Source of the DNA: Bacillus taeanensis
GTDB taxonomy: Bacteria > Bacillota > Bacilli > Bacillales > UBA6769
DNA length: 64,000 bases
Direction of reading: 5' to 3'
NCBI RefSeq assembly: GCF_003318295.1
Contig: NZ_QOCW01000025.1
Span: forward strand, 1-64,000
In this document: in pieces, positions 28,145-38,340 of the stretch
How the letters are laid out: the number at the start of each line of letters is the position of its first letter
Position numbering within the stretch: position 1 is the first letter of the stretch
Translations under genes and position numbers: made by a program
The notes under the pieces: model-generated
Told to the model about the DNA's origin: nothing
What the model saw: only the letters and a program-made list of their open reading frames with translations
Databases searched by the model: none

Positions 28145-29389
28145 CTAATTCTTTTCGTTAGCATCTGCATAGCGATTAAACATTTTTTCTAGATTTTCAA
28201 GATAAACATCAATATTTTGATCATCGTAAAACTGAGCCGTATATTTTCGAAACTCGGATTCTGCGGCAGTTCCTCCTGCCCAGTAATGATTCGGCCAGTT
28301 TAATACTTGTCCGCTTGCGATTTTTGCCCTTATTAAATGACCTTCTTTATGGGTGTTTGTAACTCCTTTAACAGCACTAATCGAACCTTCGAAATCAGAA
28401 ATTCGTTGGGCATTTTCCTTTTTTATTAAAAATGCTAAAAACACTTTCGCTTCTTCAGGATATTTTGTATCAGCCGAAACCGCAAAGCCAATATCAACTC
28501 CCCCTAATACGTGATGATCCTTTTGATTTGATGCTGGAAATGGAAAGATGCCATAATTTAAATAAGGATTGGACTTTTCAATCATCGTAAGCGCCCATGT
28601 TCCCATAATGTACATAGAAGCTTCACCGTTTGCAAATTTTTTATTGGCATCATAATAGCTGTCTTCAAAAGAGTTTGGCTGCACATACAAAAGAACAGTA
28701 AGAATTTTTTCCGATATCTCTCTCCAATGACTACTATCTACAATTGAAAACTCATCCTTTTTCCAATAACTAGGTTCAAATTCATTTGCGACTAAGTTTA
28801 AATTAAAAATACTCGCCTGGTTTATATCTTTGTTTGGCATAATTAAAGCTGTTTTTCCATTAGACTTTAGTTCTTCCAACACTTGAACAAACGAATTCCA
28901 ACTGTTCGGAACCGATAAATTTAACTCTTCGAAATGATCCTTATTATATAAAACACCGACCGCATTTTGCGTTAAAGCAGCACCGTACATCTTTCCGTCT
29001 ACAAGGTAGCGATTTTGGATCGTTGGCTGAATGTCCTTAATGAAAGGTTCATTTGATAAATCAAGTAAATACCCTTTTTCAGCTCTTACTTTGTAATCTT
29101 GTTCGATCGGATACGTAATAAACAGATCCGGAATATCGCCTCGTGCAATTCTTGCTTTTAACACTGTCATCGGTTCAGGTACGATTTCCTGCTTAATCGT
29201 TACGTTCGGATGTAGTTCTTCAAATTCTTGAATAAGTTCATTAAAAATCACTTCTGTTTCAGGTTTCGGTGAAAAAAACTCAAGCTCAATCTTCTCTTCT
29301 TTTATGAGAGATTGATCGAGTTCACTTTCCATACAACCGGCTAACAAGAAAATGATAAGGATAGGACTGAGAGAAAGAAATCGCTTCAT
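28145..29389 (-). CDS. Extracellular solute-binding lipoprotein linked to YesMN
   Basis: 414 residues from ATG 29389, after a GGAGGGG site. Lipobox LLAGC. CUT1-type binding fold (family 1), with NKDHFEELNLSVPNSW and GEASMYIMGTWALTMI. The gene is first in a three-gene operon with the kinase and regulator and has no permease of its own. It could deliver sugar to the MsmFG permeases or feed the kinase sensor domain. Clearly different in sequence from the MsmE-like protein. Confidence 0.85.
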   Translation of the reverse strand: MKRFLSLSPILIIFLLAGCMESELDQSLIKEEKIELEFFSPKPETEVIFNELIQEFEELHPNVTIKQEIVPEPMTVLKARIARGDIPDLFITYPIEQDYKVRAEKGYLLDLSNEPFIKDIQPTIQNRYLVDGKMYGAALTQNAVGVLYNKDHFEELNLSVPNSWNSFVQVLEELKSNGKTALIMPNKDINQASIFNLNLVANEFEPSYWKKDEFSIVDSSHWREISEKILTVLLYVQPNSFEDSYYDANKKFANGEASMYIMGTWALTMIEKSNPYLNYGIFPFPASNQKDHHVLGGVDIGFAVSADTKYPEEAKVFLAFLIKKENAQRISDFEGSISAVKGVTNTHKEGHLIRAKIASGQVLNWPNHYWAGGTAAESEFRKYTAQFYDDQNIDVYLENLEKMFNRYADANEKN

Positions 29390-29495
29390 ATACCCCTCCA
29401 ATATGATATCTAAATAATCCGTATTTTATATTTTTCTTTATTTATACTATAAATCTCGCTGTTCCGCTAAGCAATGTTTATTAAGGAGGGATATC

Positions 29496-29777
29496 TTGAA
29501 AGCACTTTTTTCTTTTTTCTTAGTATTTATTTTAAGTTTTGGAATTGTGCAACCCATAGGTAAAGCTGAAAATGATAACTTTGAAAAAAACAATAGTAAA
29601 GATGGTATCTTTAAAAATGGCTTATTGCCGTTGCCTGATGGAGAACCAATAGTAATGGAGCCATTACCTTTATCAAAGGAACCACCGCCATCACCTGAAC
29701 CAATGCCTCATTCTCAAAAAGGTAGAAATCACGAAAAAAAAAACCCTTATGAACACCGTAAAAATAAGGGGAAATAA
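29496..29777 (+). CDS. Small secreted proline-rich protein
   Basis: 93 residues starting at TTG after AAGGAGGG. Signal peptide of about 25 residues (LFSFFLVFILSFGIVQPIG, then KAE). The mature part is rich in Pro and Glu (EPLPLSKEPPPSPEP) and ends in a strongly basic tail. Divergent from the binding-protein operon. No domain recognised. Probably exported or wall-associated. Confidence 0.65.
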   Translation: MKALFSFFLVFILSFGIVQPIGKAENDNFEKNNSKDGIFKNGLLPLPDGEPIVMEPLPLSKEPPPSPEPMPHSQKGRNHEKKNPYEHRKNKGK

Positions 29778-29930
29778 AACCTTCTTTAAGTCACATTTAT
29801 CGTTGTTTCGCTAACAGATGCTTTTCTTCAAGAAGGAAGAGTGCTCTTTTTGTTGAAGATATTAACGTAACAAAGCAGGTTAGTCTTTAAACCAACCATT
29901 ATGAGTAAAAACAATAAGGGTGAAACGAAT

Positions 29931-30497
<567 letters not shown>

Positions 30498-30577
30498 ATT
30501 TTGCACAGACAGCTAAATTTGAATTTTAGAACGGATTACCTAGGGAAAAGGATTAATTTCATTCTTCAACAATCGAG

Positions 30578-30611
30578 GCGCTTATCTGTAATAAGGTAAG
30601 CGTCATTTTTT
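30578..30611 (+). terminator. Terminator after the DUF4256 gene
   Basis: Stem GCGCTTATC / GGTAAGCGTC region with a short loop (core CGCTTA / TAAGCG), followed by ATTTTTTG. Confidence 0.6.
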
Positions 30612-30724
30612 GCGAAAAAAAAGATTGAGTAGAATGCCTTGTTTTGAAATAATTGGTATTAAGCAATCTGACAGCATTGTTGAAGATGGTAATAGTTCAA
30701 AATTAAGAAATTTGAGCAACTTAA

Positions 30725-31036
30725 ATGAGGAGGAAGTTTATTCTAACATTTGCATGTATCTTTTTACTTTTACCTGTTGGCAAAGTTGTGATTTCATTTA
30801 TTGGGAAAATTTCAGAAGAACAAGCAATAACAATAGCTAAAGAACATGTAAAACCAGAAACATTAGAAATTATCAAAGTTGAACATAAACCAAAAGTTGA
30901 ACAATATTGGGTGTATTACCGAAAACCCGATAAATGTGAGGAAGGAGCACTACAAATACACGAAATTTCAGGAGCAGTTAATGGTATAACAACTACTGCA
31001 GTTCCTATAAACCAATGTGATCAAGAAAAGCAATAA
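30725..31036 (+). CDS. Small membrane or secreted protein of unknown function
   Basis: 103 residues with an N-terminal signal or anchor helix (FILTFACIFLLLPVGKVVI) and an outer domain with EEQAITIAKEHVKPE, which resembles the start of PepSY-type modules, and two Cys residues (DKCEEG, INQC). No clear ribosome site before the ATG. Function unknown. Confidence 0.5.
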   Translation: MRRKFILTFACIFLLLPVGKVVISFIGKISEEQAITIAKEHVKPETLEIIKVEHKPKVEQYWVYYRKPDKCEEGALQIHEISGAVNGITTTAVPINQCDQEKQ

Positions 31037-31185
31037 ATAGTTTATAAGCGAAAATGATAGTTTGTTATTCAGTTAACTAGGTGTTCTAACAGCACAACTG
31101 GAAGTCTTTTTTACAACGTTATTGTAAATAAACAAATCATTCTTGCTGTGTTTCAATCAGAAGCGCAGCAAGCCAAAAATAACCC

Positions 31186-31339
31186 ACTGCATCACAGCAA
31201 TCACTGTGATGCAGTCAGCCTCCAATGGCTCGATGCCCTTGAAGGCTGAAGAGGTTTTGTTTATTAGAAGGTACTCGATGTACCTTCTAATAAAAGCATC
31301 GATAAAAAATTAAAACGAGGAAGGAGATCATCTCCTTCC
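31186..31339. repeat. Tandem-hairpin element, copy 1
   Basis: Four hairpins in a row. H1 is ACTGCATCACAG / CTGTGATGCAGT (12 bp, perfect, 31186-31215). H2 is CAGCCT / AGGCTG with a GCTCGATGCC loop region (31216-31248). H3 is TTATTAGAAGGTAC / GTACCTTCTAATAA around TCGAT (31261-31293, 14 bp). H4 is GGAAGGAGA / TCTCCTTCC (31319-31339). Related copies are at 42956-43063 and 43946-44012. This copy adjoins an 18-codon relic of radC. Confidence 0.85.
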
Positions 31340-31346
31340 CTGAAAC

Positions 31347-31397
31347 TTATAAGTATCCTTGTTCTTTCAAACTTGTATACTCGGCGTTTGCATTTAC
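31347..31397 (-). pseudogene. radC 3' end relic
   Basis: The minus-strand codons read NANAEYTSLKEQGYL and stop, matching the C terminus of the radC copy at 43117 (NASADYTSLKEKGYL). Everything upstream is gone. It shows that copy 1 of the hairpin element was once also linked to a radC gene. Confidence 0.7.
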
Positions 31398-31399
31398 TA

Positions 31400-31690
31400 T
31401 ATTGAAGATTCGCTTCCTTTAGCATGAACCTCCCCTCCCTACCGCTTTGCGCTTGAGGAAGGGGTTTCCTGTTTGAAGTTCACAAGTCCAAAAACCGTCC
31501 CAGCTGGAACAAGTGTCATCAACACTTCCTTTGTGCTTGGAACCAAACATCCCTTTTCAGGATAGTGGTCTTTCCGTTTCGTGTCTCCCGACAGAAAACT
31601 GCCACCGTAGGCAACTTGTGCGTTTCACAACAGACAAGGGGCGGTTCTGCCCGTCTACTACTTCCTTCCAGCAGAAAAAGGGCTTCTTAA
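31400..31690 (-). mobile_element. IS200/IS605-type element right-end relic
   Basis: A GC-richer block with no long frame. It holds a strong hairpin CCTCCCCTCCCT / GAGGAAGGGG near 31428-31466 and other structured stretches, resembling the tnpB-distal end (omega-RNA region) of IS605/IS1341-type elements. No TnpB coding sequence remains. It separates the hairpin element from the brnQ fragment and probably caused the brnQ truncation. The assignment is by memory of such ends and is tentative. Confidence 0.35.
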
Positions 31691-32091
31691 GCTAAAGATG
31701 CAGGTCGTAGATACGTTGGTCTTACATACATGGATAAAGGTAGCCGGCATTCGACACTAAACACTTTCATAACGCCTAATTCATACGCTACATTCGATGC
31801 ACGGGGTATGCCATAAAATGCACCAATGGACGTATAAATAACTATGATAAAGGCAAGATCAAAGATAGGATGAACACGCTGCCCAATAGATAAAAGTCCA
31901 TTATTGGATAGTGTAACAGAAATTATTGCCAAAAAGGTCAAGAATTCTGCGGTTAATATAAACCCAGCAATAGCGGAAACAAAGTAATTGCCGGATTCCA
32001 TACCAAGATAAGCTGGGAAGAAGGTTTAATTTCCAGCATCAAAGAATAGAGAAAAGAGCCTAAACTCTGAAATAACCATTTTTTTACTCAT
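31690..32091 (-). pseudogene. brnQ: brnQ (branched-chain amino acid carrier) N-terminal fragment
   Basis: ATG 32091 after an AGGAGG site opens a frame with the LIVCS family start (FRLFSLFFDAGN). It has an in-frame TAA there and then continues as TFFPAYLGMESGNYF and LSIGQRVHPIFDLAF, with the family motif GIPRASNVAYELGV. Similarity ends after about 110 residues of an expected 440. The nonsense codon and the truncation both disable it. It follows the YitT-family gene by 11 bases. Confidence 0.75.
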
Positions 32092-32102
32092 ATTAAATCC
32101 TC

Positions 32103-32909
32103 CTAATTTTTAGCGAATTCACCATCGACTTCAACAGTTTCAAATATATTAATAAATGCTTTTCCATCATGGTTACGGACAATTTTTTTAATTTGCATCG
32201 TTTCGTAGCGTGTAACGACCATCATTAAAATTTGCTTCTTCTCTTGTGTGTAGCCCCCATATCCTTCTGAGATTGTAATGCCACGATAGATTGAATTCAG
32301 TAGATCCTCTCGAATTAAATCTCCCTTTGAAGTGATAATCTGCATCGTTAATTTGACGTGATTAGTAAAGATCGTATCAATCATTTTACCCGTCAAATAG
32401 ATAGATAAAAGAGTGTATAATGCGATATCCCAGTTGAAGACAGCTCCAGAAATAAAAACAATTATGCCATTCATACCGGTGAGAAGAAGGCCAACACTGA
32501 CATTACTGGTTTGAGAAATTATAATCGCAATAATATCCAAACCGCCAGATGTTCCAGAATACTTTAAGATAAGACCTACTCCGATACCGCAAATGACCCC
32601 ACCAAAAACTGTCGATAGCAATATATTGTCGGTCACTTCAACAACTGGCAACAAGTATAAGAAGGCTGAAAGTGAAACGACACAAATCAATGTATTGATC
32701 GTGATAGTTTTTCCAAGTTTGTAGTAGCCTAAAATGACTAACGGTAAGTTAAGGACTAGATTCAATAATCCAGTATTAAAAGGTGTGATTAATCCAAGCA
32801 AAATAGCAATACCACTAATTCCACTACTTAAAATCTCATAGGGAACCAGAAAGAAATTAAAAGCAAATGCAACAATCAGCGAACCTGCGATGACAATTAA
32901 ATTTTTCAT
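32103..32909 (-). CDS. YitT-family membrane protein (DUF161/DUF2179)
   Basis: 268 residues from ATG 32909, which has an AAAGGAG site. Five to six membrane helices, with family motifs NFFLVPYEILSSGISGIAIL and LKYSGTSGGLDIIAIIIS. A C-terminal soluble DUF2179 domain follows (GITISEGYGGYTQEKKQILM). Function of the family is unsettled; transport has been suggested. It was probably cotranscribed with brnQ before that gene decayed. Confidence 0.9.
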   Translation of the reverse strand: MKNLIVIAGSLIVAFAFNFFLVPYEILSSGISGIAILLGLITPFNTGLLNLVLNLPLVILGYYKLGKTITINTLICVVSLSAFLYLLPVVEVTDNILLSTVFGGVICGIGVGLILKYSGTSGGLDIIAIIISQTSNVSVGLLLTGMNGIIVFISGAVFNWDIALYTLLSIYLTGKMIDTIFTNHVKLTMQIITSKGDLIREDLLNSIYRGITISEGYGGYTQEKKQILMMVVTRYETMQIKKIVRNHDGKAFINIFETVEVDGEFAKN

Positions 32910-33044
32910 AGAAATATGAACTCCTTTAAAAAAATCTGTAAAAAAGCAACATAAAAGGGACGAACAATATCGGCGGACCAACCTAATTTTCGATATAAAA
33001 ATAGGTGGTTAGAAATATCTCCTATAAATGGTTTTAACCCCTTT

Positions 33045-33245
33045 TCACACACTTTCCTTTAGAAACGAAAGAATGGTCCATTTAGAAGCTACTTCAGCAT
33101 TAGCCGTGTTCGAATACCATACCGGGCTGTACACAAACCCAATATCATCAACTCCATACCCCCTTGTAAGAGGGGACGGTTGATAATCCACTTTTACGAT
33201 CTCGTTGCTTCTTGAGAATGCTTTGTTTACGGTTATGTCCGTCAA
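33045..33245 (-). pseudogene. Unrecognised protein fragment
   Basis: A frame of about 66 codons, starting at a TTG without a clear ribosome site, with a protein-like composition (VDYQPSPLTRGYGVDDIGFV, WYSNTANAEVASKW). It lies among other gene fragments and may be a piece of a larger gene. No family recognised. Confidence 0.3.
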
Positions 33246-33304
33246 TCCTGCTGTTTTAGCAACTTGTTGCGTCTATTTTAGTATTGCCTTTTTATCAAAA
33301 CTAC

Positions 33305-33527
33305 AGAATTCTGCTGGAAAGAATCTTACCAGCAGATCATACGGTTGTTTATGTACAGCGCTTAGAAGGTCGGAAGAGAATACTTTAATTTGGTTAAGGA
33401 ACAGGAACTTGAAGGGATTGTTTTGAAAAAGGAAGATTCAAAATATCGTCCTGGCACACGTTCAAATAATTGGATAAAAATCATTAATTATCAGCATGAA
33501 CATGTTTATATTACTTCAATGACGTGA
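33305..33527 (+). pseudogene. ATP-dependent DNA ligase (LigD-type) fragment
   Basis: Two overlapping frames match the ligase domain of LigD/YkoU proteins: LLERILPADHTVVYVQRLEG, then, after a frameshift near 33381, LVKEQELEGIVLKKEDSKYR and PGTRSNNWIKIINYQ (motif V and nearby lysines). The fragment ends at the junction with the broken gerB at about 33510. Not functional. Confidence 0.65.
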
Positions 33528-33918
33528 AACAAGATATAACTAACCGCAAGAATCATAAACGCATTAATTGGTAAAAGTGGTGTTTTTGGAAGAGTGGACA
33601 CAAGCAGCAAGTCACCGAAGTCACGTAAAACCCGCATGGAAATATTAAGAAAATAGACAATATAGCAAAGTCCAATCATCCAACCTAGGTATTTACCAAA
33701 AACTTCTGTAATATAGCTGGTAAGTGGTTTTTCAGGATACTGCAAATACAAATAGCGATACATAAAGAACAATAGGATTCCACCTGCTAAACCGAATAGA
33801 ATCGCAAGTCATGCATCTTTTTTGCGCTAGTTCCGATTGCGACAACGATGGCGCTACCAAGTTCAAATAAAAAGATTAAGGCAAATAATTGGATTGGACT
33901 AACCTTTGCTTTTTCCAT
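33512..33918 (-). pseudogene. Broken GerB subunit gene of the second germination operon
   Basis: ATG 33918 starts MEKAKVSPIQLFALIFLFEL, closely like the lone GerB at 46462. A one-base deletion in a run of six A and a TGG-to-TGA change near 33810 disrupt the frame. A second open stretch continues as LTSYITEVFGKYLGWMIGL to HVIEV, then the gene is cut at the ligase fragment. About 130 of 365 residues remain. It follows gerC of the same operon (order A-C-B). Confidence 0.8.
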
Positions 33919-33950
33919 CTGTATATCATCGCCTCTTTCTTCGAGGATGC

Positions 33951-35159
33951 CTATTCACTGCTTAAATACGATTTTGTCCGCATACCTGTACGGCGAATAA
34001 ACGCACGAACATCTACTTTTACTTCAAGCTCGGGAAAAATTTCTTCCTCCCATTTTTTCTCGATTTTATCCCATTCTTTTGGATCTGCACGATTCACTAC
34101 TTCACCGAATCGAAAAATATCACTTTTTTCTTCTTGTGCTGCTTTGACTGCCATCATGATTTCTTCTTTTGTTTCTTTTTCTAACTCCTTTTCAAGCTTA
34201 TTAATGGTTTCAGGTTTATCAAGATCAATCCCGCAATGAACCTCAGAGATATGTCCTTCTTCCCTCGTATCAATATGAATAATCGGTTTACCCTCTTTAA
34301 ATTCTGCTTTTAACTTTGTTTTAGAGCGTACCATTTCAACAGCAATTCCATTTTTTATATCTTTACAATCGAGGTTAAGGATACTTCTTGTAAATTCATT
34401 TTTAATCCAAGTGACACCCCGTGCTGCGTCTTCATCCAACCATGTTTCAAGTTTTCCGTCTTTTAGTACAGCAATGCCTGTAATTTCTAATGTTGTATCA
34501 GGATCAATTTTTCTTATATTGAATAATTCGTTTCCCTTTTCAGGATCACCGTTAATGCGAATGCCAATAATTGCGGCTGCATGTTTATTGATACTATCAA
34601 TCACTTGGTCAGCACGGGTACTTGCATATTCCCCCCAAATTCTTCGTGTGAATTCTAAGGCACCAATAATTTTTGCAGCTGGAATGCTTTCTAAAGGCGT
34701 GCTCACTTTTAGAACATTTTCTGCTGTATTTTCTCTTGCGATTAAAATAGGGAACAGCATGCGGAACTGAGGATCTCGATCAATAAAATCAAAAAGATCT
34801 TTAACCCCCTCTTCTGCTAACTCCTCTCCAATAACCATTACTTGTATGTGAGGAAAATAGAGTTCGTTCGCTGTTTTGGGCGAAATTTTTCGTAATGCTT
34901 CCGAGACGGTGCTGCCTGTATTACTGAATATTGCAACAGGAGCAGATCGCCCAGGAGTTTGGCCAGCACCACCACCCACTTCTCCTTCATTGATAACCTG
35001 TACAGTCACACGATAACGATTGTCAACATCATCTTCTCCTTTATCAATTCCAATGGCTGCAACAATATCCAGATCCTGCAGTTCAGTTCGATCCCAGCAT
35101 CCCGTAAGTAATAATAGAATAAACAAGATGAAGAGGCTTAGAAAATGTTTAGGTTTCAT
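33951..35159 (-). CDS. Spore germination lipoprotein GerC-family subunit, second locus
   Basis: 402 residues from ATG 35159, just inside the end of gerA, with an AGAGGA site. Lipobox LLLTGC followed by WDRTELQDLDIVAAIGIDKG, the GerC hallmark. Full length. Its operon partner gerA is intact but the adjoining gerB is broken, so this lipoprotein may work with a B subunit encoded elsewhere. Confidence 0.95.
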   Translation of the reverse strand: MKPKHFLSLFILFILLLLTGCWDRTELQDLDIVAAIGIDKGEDDVDNRYRVTVQVINEGEVGGGAGQTPGRSAPVAIFSNTGSTVSEALRKISPKTANELYFPHIQVMVIGEELAEEGVKDLFDFIDRDPQFRMLFPILIARENTAENVLKVSTPLESIPAAKIIGALEFTRRIWGEYASTRADQVIDSINKHAAAIIGIRINGDPEKGNELFNIRKIDPDTTLEITGIAVLKDGKLETWLDEDAARGVTWIKNEFTRSILNLDCKDIKNGIAVEMVRSKTKLKAEFKEGKPIIHIDTREEGHISEVHCGIDLDKPETINKLEKELEKETKEEIMMAVKAAQEEKSDIFRFGEVVNRADPKEWDKIEKKWEEEIFPELEVKVDVRAFIRRTGMRTKSYLSSE

Positions 35160-36798
35160 CAGCATTCCTCTTTGAATGATCTTTTTTAATGGTGTTACTT
35201 CCTTTCTCCGGTGGCTTAGGTTTTGGCGTGTTATTCGATCTGCCAATTTTATTTTGATCAACGAGTCTAGGACGCTTTGCTAACCACGGTTTTGGCAGGC
35301 GCAGAATGGTATCACCTTGATCCGATAGAATGAGTGGTGCAAATGGTGCTAAATAAGGAATGCCAAAAGAACGTAAGCTGCACGTATGGGCAACTAACAT
35401 AATGACACCTAACCCGATCCCATATATGCCAAAGGAAGCTGCTAAAGCCATTAAGGCAAACCGGATGATCCGAACAGCATCGACCATCGAATGATGAGGA
35501 ATGGTGAAGCTTCCAATGGCTGTTGCGGATACCACAATGACCATTCCTGCTGATACAATCCCTGCCTGAACAGCAGCATCTCCTAAAACAAGTGCCCCAA
35601 CGATTGACACAGCTGAACCAACGGGGCGCGGCATCCGAACCCCCGCCTCACGCAATATTTCAAATGTAAACTCCATTAATAAGGCTTCGATAAACACGGG
35701 GAATGGGATCCCCTGTCTCTGCGCAGCCAAACTAACTAATAAAGGCGATGGAATTAATTCCTGATGAAAGGAAAGAAATGCAATATAAATCGATGGGCCA
35801 AGCATTGCAAGTAAGAGCGATACTACACGAATAAACCGTATGAAGGAAGCAATATTCCAACGAAGATAGTAATCTTCAGCTGACTGGAAAAATTGATTCC
35901 ATGTTGCCGGTACCAGTAACGGAAATGGCGTGCCATCAACGAAAATCACAATACGGCCTTCCATTAAATTTCCTGCCACAACATCGGGACGTTCTGTTAC
36001 AAAGATCGTTGGCCAAGGGGAAACCGTGGCATCAATGATATATTCTTCAATGGTATTTGAAGCAAGTACTTCATCAATCTCAATTCGTTCTAATCGTTCT
36101 TTCACTTCCTGAACAAGCTTGTCATTCACAATGCCTTTGACGTACATCATTCCAACATCTGTTTGAGTGATTTCACCGATCTGCATGGTTTCAACCCATA
36201 AGTTTGGACTTTTAATTCGCCGGCGCACCATTGCTGTATTTGTACGAATGGATTCCGTGAAACTATCTCGTGGACCGCGAATGGATAACTCTGAAACCGG
36301 TTCTAAGATACTTCTTAATTCTCCACCTTTTGTTGAGCAAACAAGTGTATCATCACATCCATCAATGAGCAGGACGGTTTCTCCAGACAATAGTGATAAT
36401 AGTAACTTGTTCCAACCTTGTGCATTCTTAACCTCAGCAACCGTTAATACTTTTTCTTTTATTTTTATTAATAAATCTTGTGGTGATTTTGCATCGCTTT
36501 TTTCACTGTTTTCGAGTTTATTCATTAACGTTTTCATCAAAAAATCGTTAATAAAATCGGCATCAATTAAACCATCCATACAAATTAATGCAGCGTTATA
36601 AACAGGATTCTGTCCAATCTTGAATTCACGAATAATTAAATCACTGCTGTTACCTAAAGTATCTTTCATATTTCTGATGTTTGTTTGCAAGTTCTGATCG
36701 AGCTGTTGGGATGACTGTGGTAAATCAAGTTCTTCGGTATATTGGACATTCTGCTTTTTTTTAAAGTTTTTTTGTAGACGTTTCCAAATCATGCTCAT
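35149..36798 (-). CDS. Spore germination protein GerA-family subunit, second locus
   Basis: 549 residues from ATG 36798 (MSMIWKRLQKNFKKK); in-frame starts upstream are possible. GerA-family motifs: ELSIRGPRDSFTESIRTN, VTERPDVVAGNLMEGRIVIF, EILREAGVRMPRPVGSAVS. The N terminus is longer and more basic than in the first-locus protein. The two GerA proteins are clearly paralogous but diverged, so they likely answer to different germinants. The stop overlaps the gerC start. Confidence 0.95.
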   Translation of the reverse strand: MSMIWKRLQKNFKKKQNVQYTEELDLPQSSQQLDQNLQTNIRNMKDTLGNSSDLIIREFKIGQNPVYNAALICMDGLIDADFINDFLMKTLMNKLENSEKSDAKSPQDLLIKIKEKVLTVAEVKNAQGWNKLLLSLLSGETVLLIDGCDDTLVCSTKGGELRSILEPVSELSIRGPRDSFTESIRTNTAMVRRRIKSPNLWVETMQIGEITQTDVGMMYVKGIVNDKLVQEVKERLERIEIDEVLASNTIEEYIIDATVSPWPTIFVTERPDVVAGNLMEGRIVIFVDGTPFPLLVPATWNQFFQSAEDYYLRWNIASFIRFIRVVSLLLAMLGPSIYIAFLSFHQELIPSPLLVSLAAQRQGIPFPVFIEALLMEFTFEILREAGVRMPRPVGSAVSIVGALVLGDAAVQAGIVSAGMVIVVSATAIGSFTIPHHSMVDAVRIIRFALMALAASFGIYGIGLGVIMLVAHTCSLRSFGIPYLAPFAPLILSDQGDTILRLPKPWLAKRPRLVDQNKIGRSNNTPKPKPPEKGSNTIKKDHSKRNADET

Positions 36799-36894
36799 TT
36801 TCCTATACCACTCCACCTCTATGAGGGCATCTTCTAACCATGCTTTTAGCATGTAATATCTAGTTATCCATCCTATCCTTCTCACTTGTTTTTA

Positions 36895-37037
36895 TACCTA
36901 TTTCATGGTCTCTATGGCATAGTGACGAAGCAGCATTAGAGTTTGTTCGTCCCAGATATACATTGGCTGTTTGGAGACTGGATCGTAATATGCAGGAACT
37001 GATTCATCATGTTTTCATACATCAATTATCCAATTAA
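36895..37037 (+). pseudogene. Unrecognised C-terminal fragment
   Basis: A frame without a start codon, reading HSDEAALEFVRPRYTLAVWR then LDRNMQELIHHVFIHQLSN and TAA, looks protein-like but matches no family I know. It is divergent from gerA and is followed directly by a bidirectional terminator, as for the end of a real gene. Confidence 0.3.
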
Positions 37038-37060
37038 CCTATGGTTTCACCTGATAAATA

Positions 37061-37099
37061 ACACAAAAAAACCGCTTTTTCGTCAGCGATTTTTTGTGT
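37061..37099. terminator. Bidirectional terminator
   Basis: Stem ACACAAAAAA-CGCT / AGCG-TTTTTTGTGT with a short loop. The T run is on both strands because the stem is AT-rich. Confidence 0.65.
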
Positions 37100-37640
37100 T
37101 TATAAATCAAATAAATGGGTTGCGATAGTTAGACCTCCATTAAAAACAGATCTTTGGACATACTACTCTTTATTAAATCGCTGTATACAACTGTCATATA
37201 CCTCCGCATTACTGAAAGGGTGAATGATGCAGCGGTTCTTTTTTGTAATTGTTGCGGGAAATGAAGGTTTAAGATCCTTGTAACTTTGTACCATCTTCAT
37301 CTTTTGCATATACTAATAACATCTTACCTTTCTAAAAGTGTTTATTCTGTAACACACCTTGCGTATATCTTGCAGTGAGGTGGGTATGTTGTATGTCCTA
37401 GCTGATTTCGCTACAATGAACATCACAATACAGCAGTATGCTGTGTGACGTTATTCCCACCACATTATGCTTTACTTCACTGTTCTACTTATCTGTGACT
37501 GTCATCATCTTTTCATTGGTGTTATGAATGCGACTGCATGGCTTGTGAGGGGCTATGCACGATGTTATGAGAATATTCTTCTATCCTTTTTTGTTGTGCG
37601 GCCCCCTTCCTGATAGTGATGCATTACAAAGTACCTTCCT
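37100..37640. other. Gene-free stretch
   Basis: About 540 bases of low-complexity AT-rich sequence. I see no frame with a ribosome site, no clear repeat and no RNA hairpin of note. Confidence 0.4.
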
Positions 37641-38050
37641 CTTTATTGGCCTTCTATATAAAGCTAGTCTAGATACAATTGTGATCTTACATATTTGTTT
37701 CACCGTCGTGCCTCCCTCCTTATAAAGTTTGACTGCATGATTCACTCCGGCATGTTTGCCATGATACTTTCTTAATCGCCCTTAATATTTTCCTTCCTTT
37801 TTAGCCAATTTAATTCCCTCTCGCTGCCTCATTCGAATTAAGTCTCTTTCTAACTGATTCACACCGGCCATCACGGTAATCAGAAACTGGCTATAAGGAT
37901 GTTCTTATGAAAGATCCAGCCAATTGTCTTTTAAAGAATGGAGGTTAGCTCCTTTTTCTTTTATGTACTCAATTAGCTCGAATAAATCTTTCGTACTTCT
38001 TGTGATACGAGTAAGCTCCGTAACTTTCCACATCCAACTTTTAAAAAACA
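37640..38050 (-). pseudogene. Tn3-type resolvase (serine recombinase) relic, copy 1
   Basis: Reading the minus strand: LTRITRSTKDLFELIEYIKE, then SLKDNWLDLS with a TAA, HPYSQF, later RMRQREGIKLAKKEGKY with a second TAA, then the helix-turn-helix tail KLYKEGGTTVKQICKITIVS. These are the E-helix and DNA-binding regions of Tn3-family resolvases. The catalytic N terminus is missing. A sister relic is at 51600-51880. Confidence 0.75.
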
Positions 38051-38340
38051 GCTTCACATGAGAATATCAGATGGGTTTCTTAATTACTTACATCCAGAAC
38101 TATTCAGATCCACCTAAAAAAAGCAACTGCTATTCTTCCATCTCTAAAAAAGGATGTAAACATAAATTAAGATTTAAAAGTATTAACAAGCTTTTATATC
38201 AAAAGATTTTAATACTTTTTTGTTTCAATGAGGTTAGAACAAAATGAATACGAATATCTATATCCATATAAAAGTTAAAAAAATGATAAAATAATGAATA
38301 ATACCATAATAAAGACTGTGAGAAAGGTTGGATCTAAATA

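Noticed and set aside
31186-31293. Simple terminator explanation for the tandem hairpins
   Set aside because: The hairpins lack T tracts after H1 and H2, keep the loop sequence instead of only the stem, and recur in fixed order; only the last stem (31319-31339) looks terminator-like.
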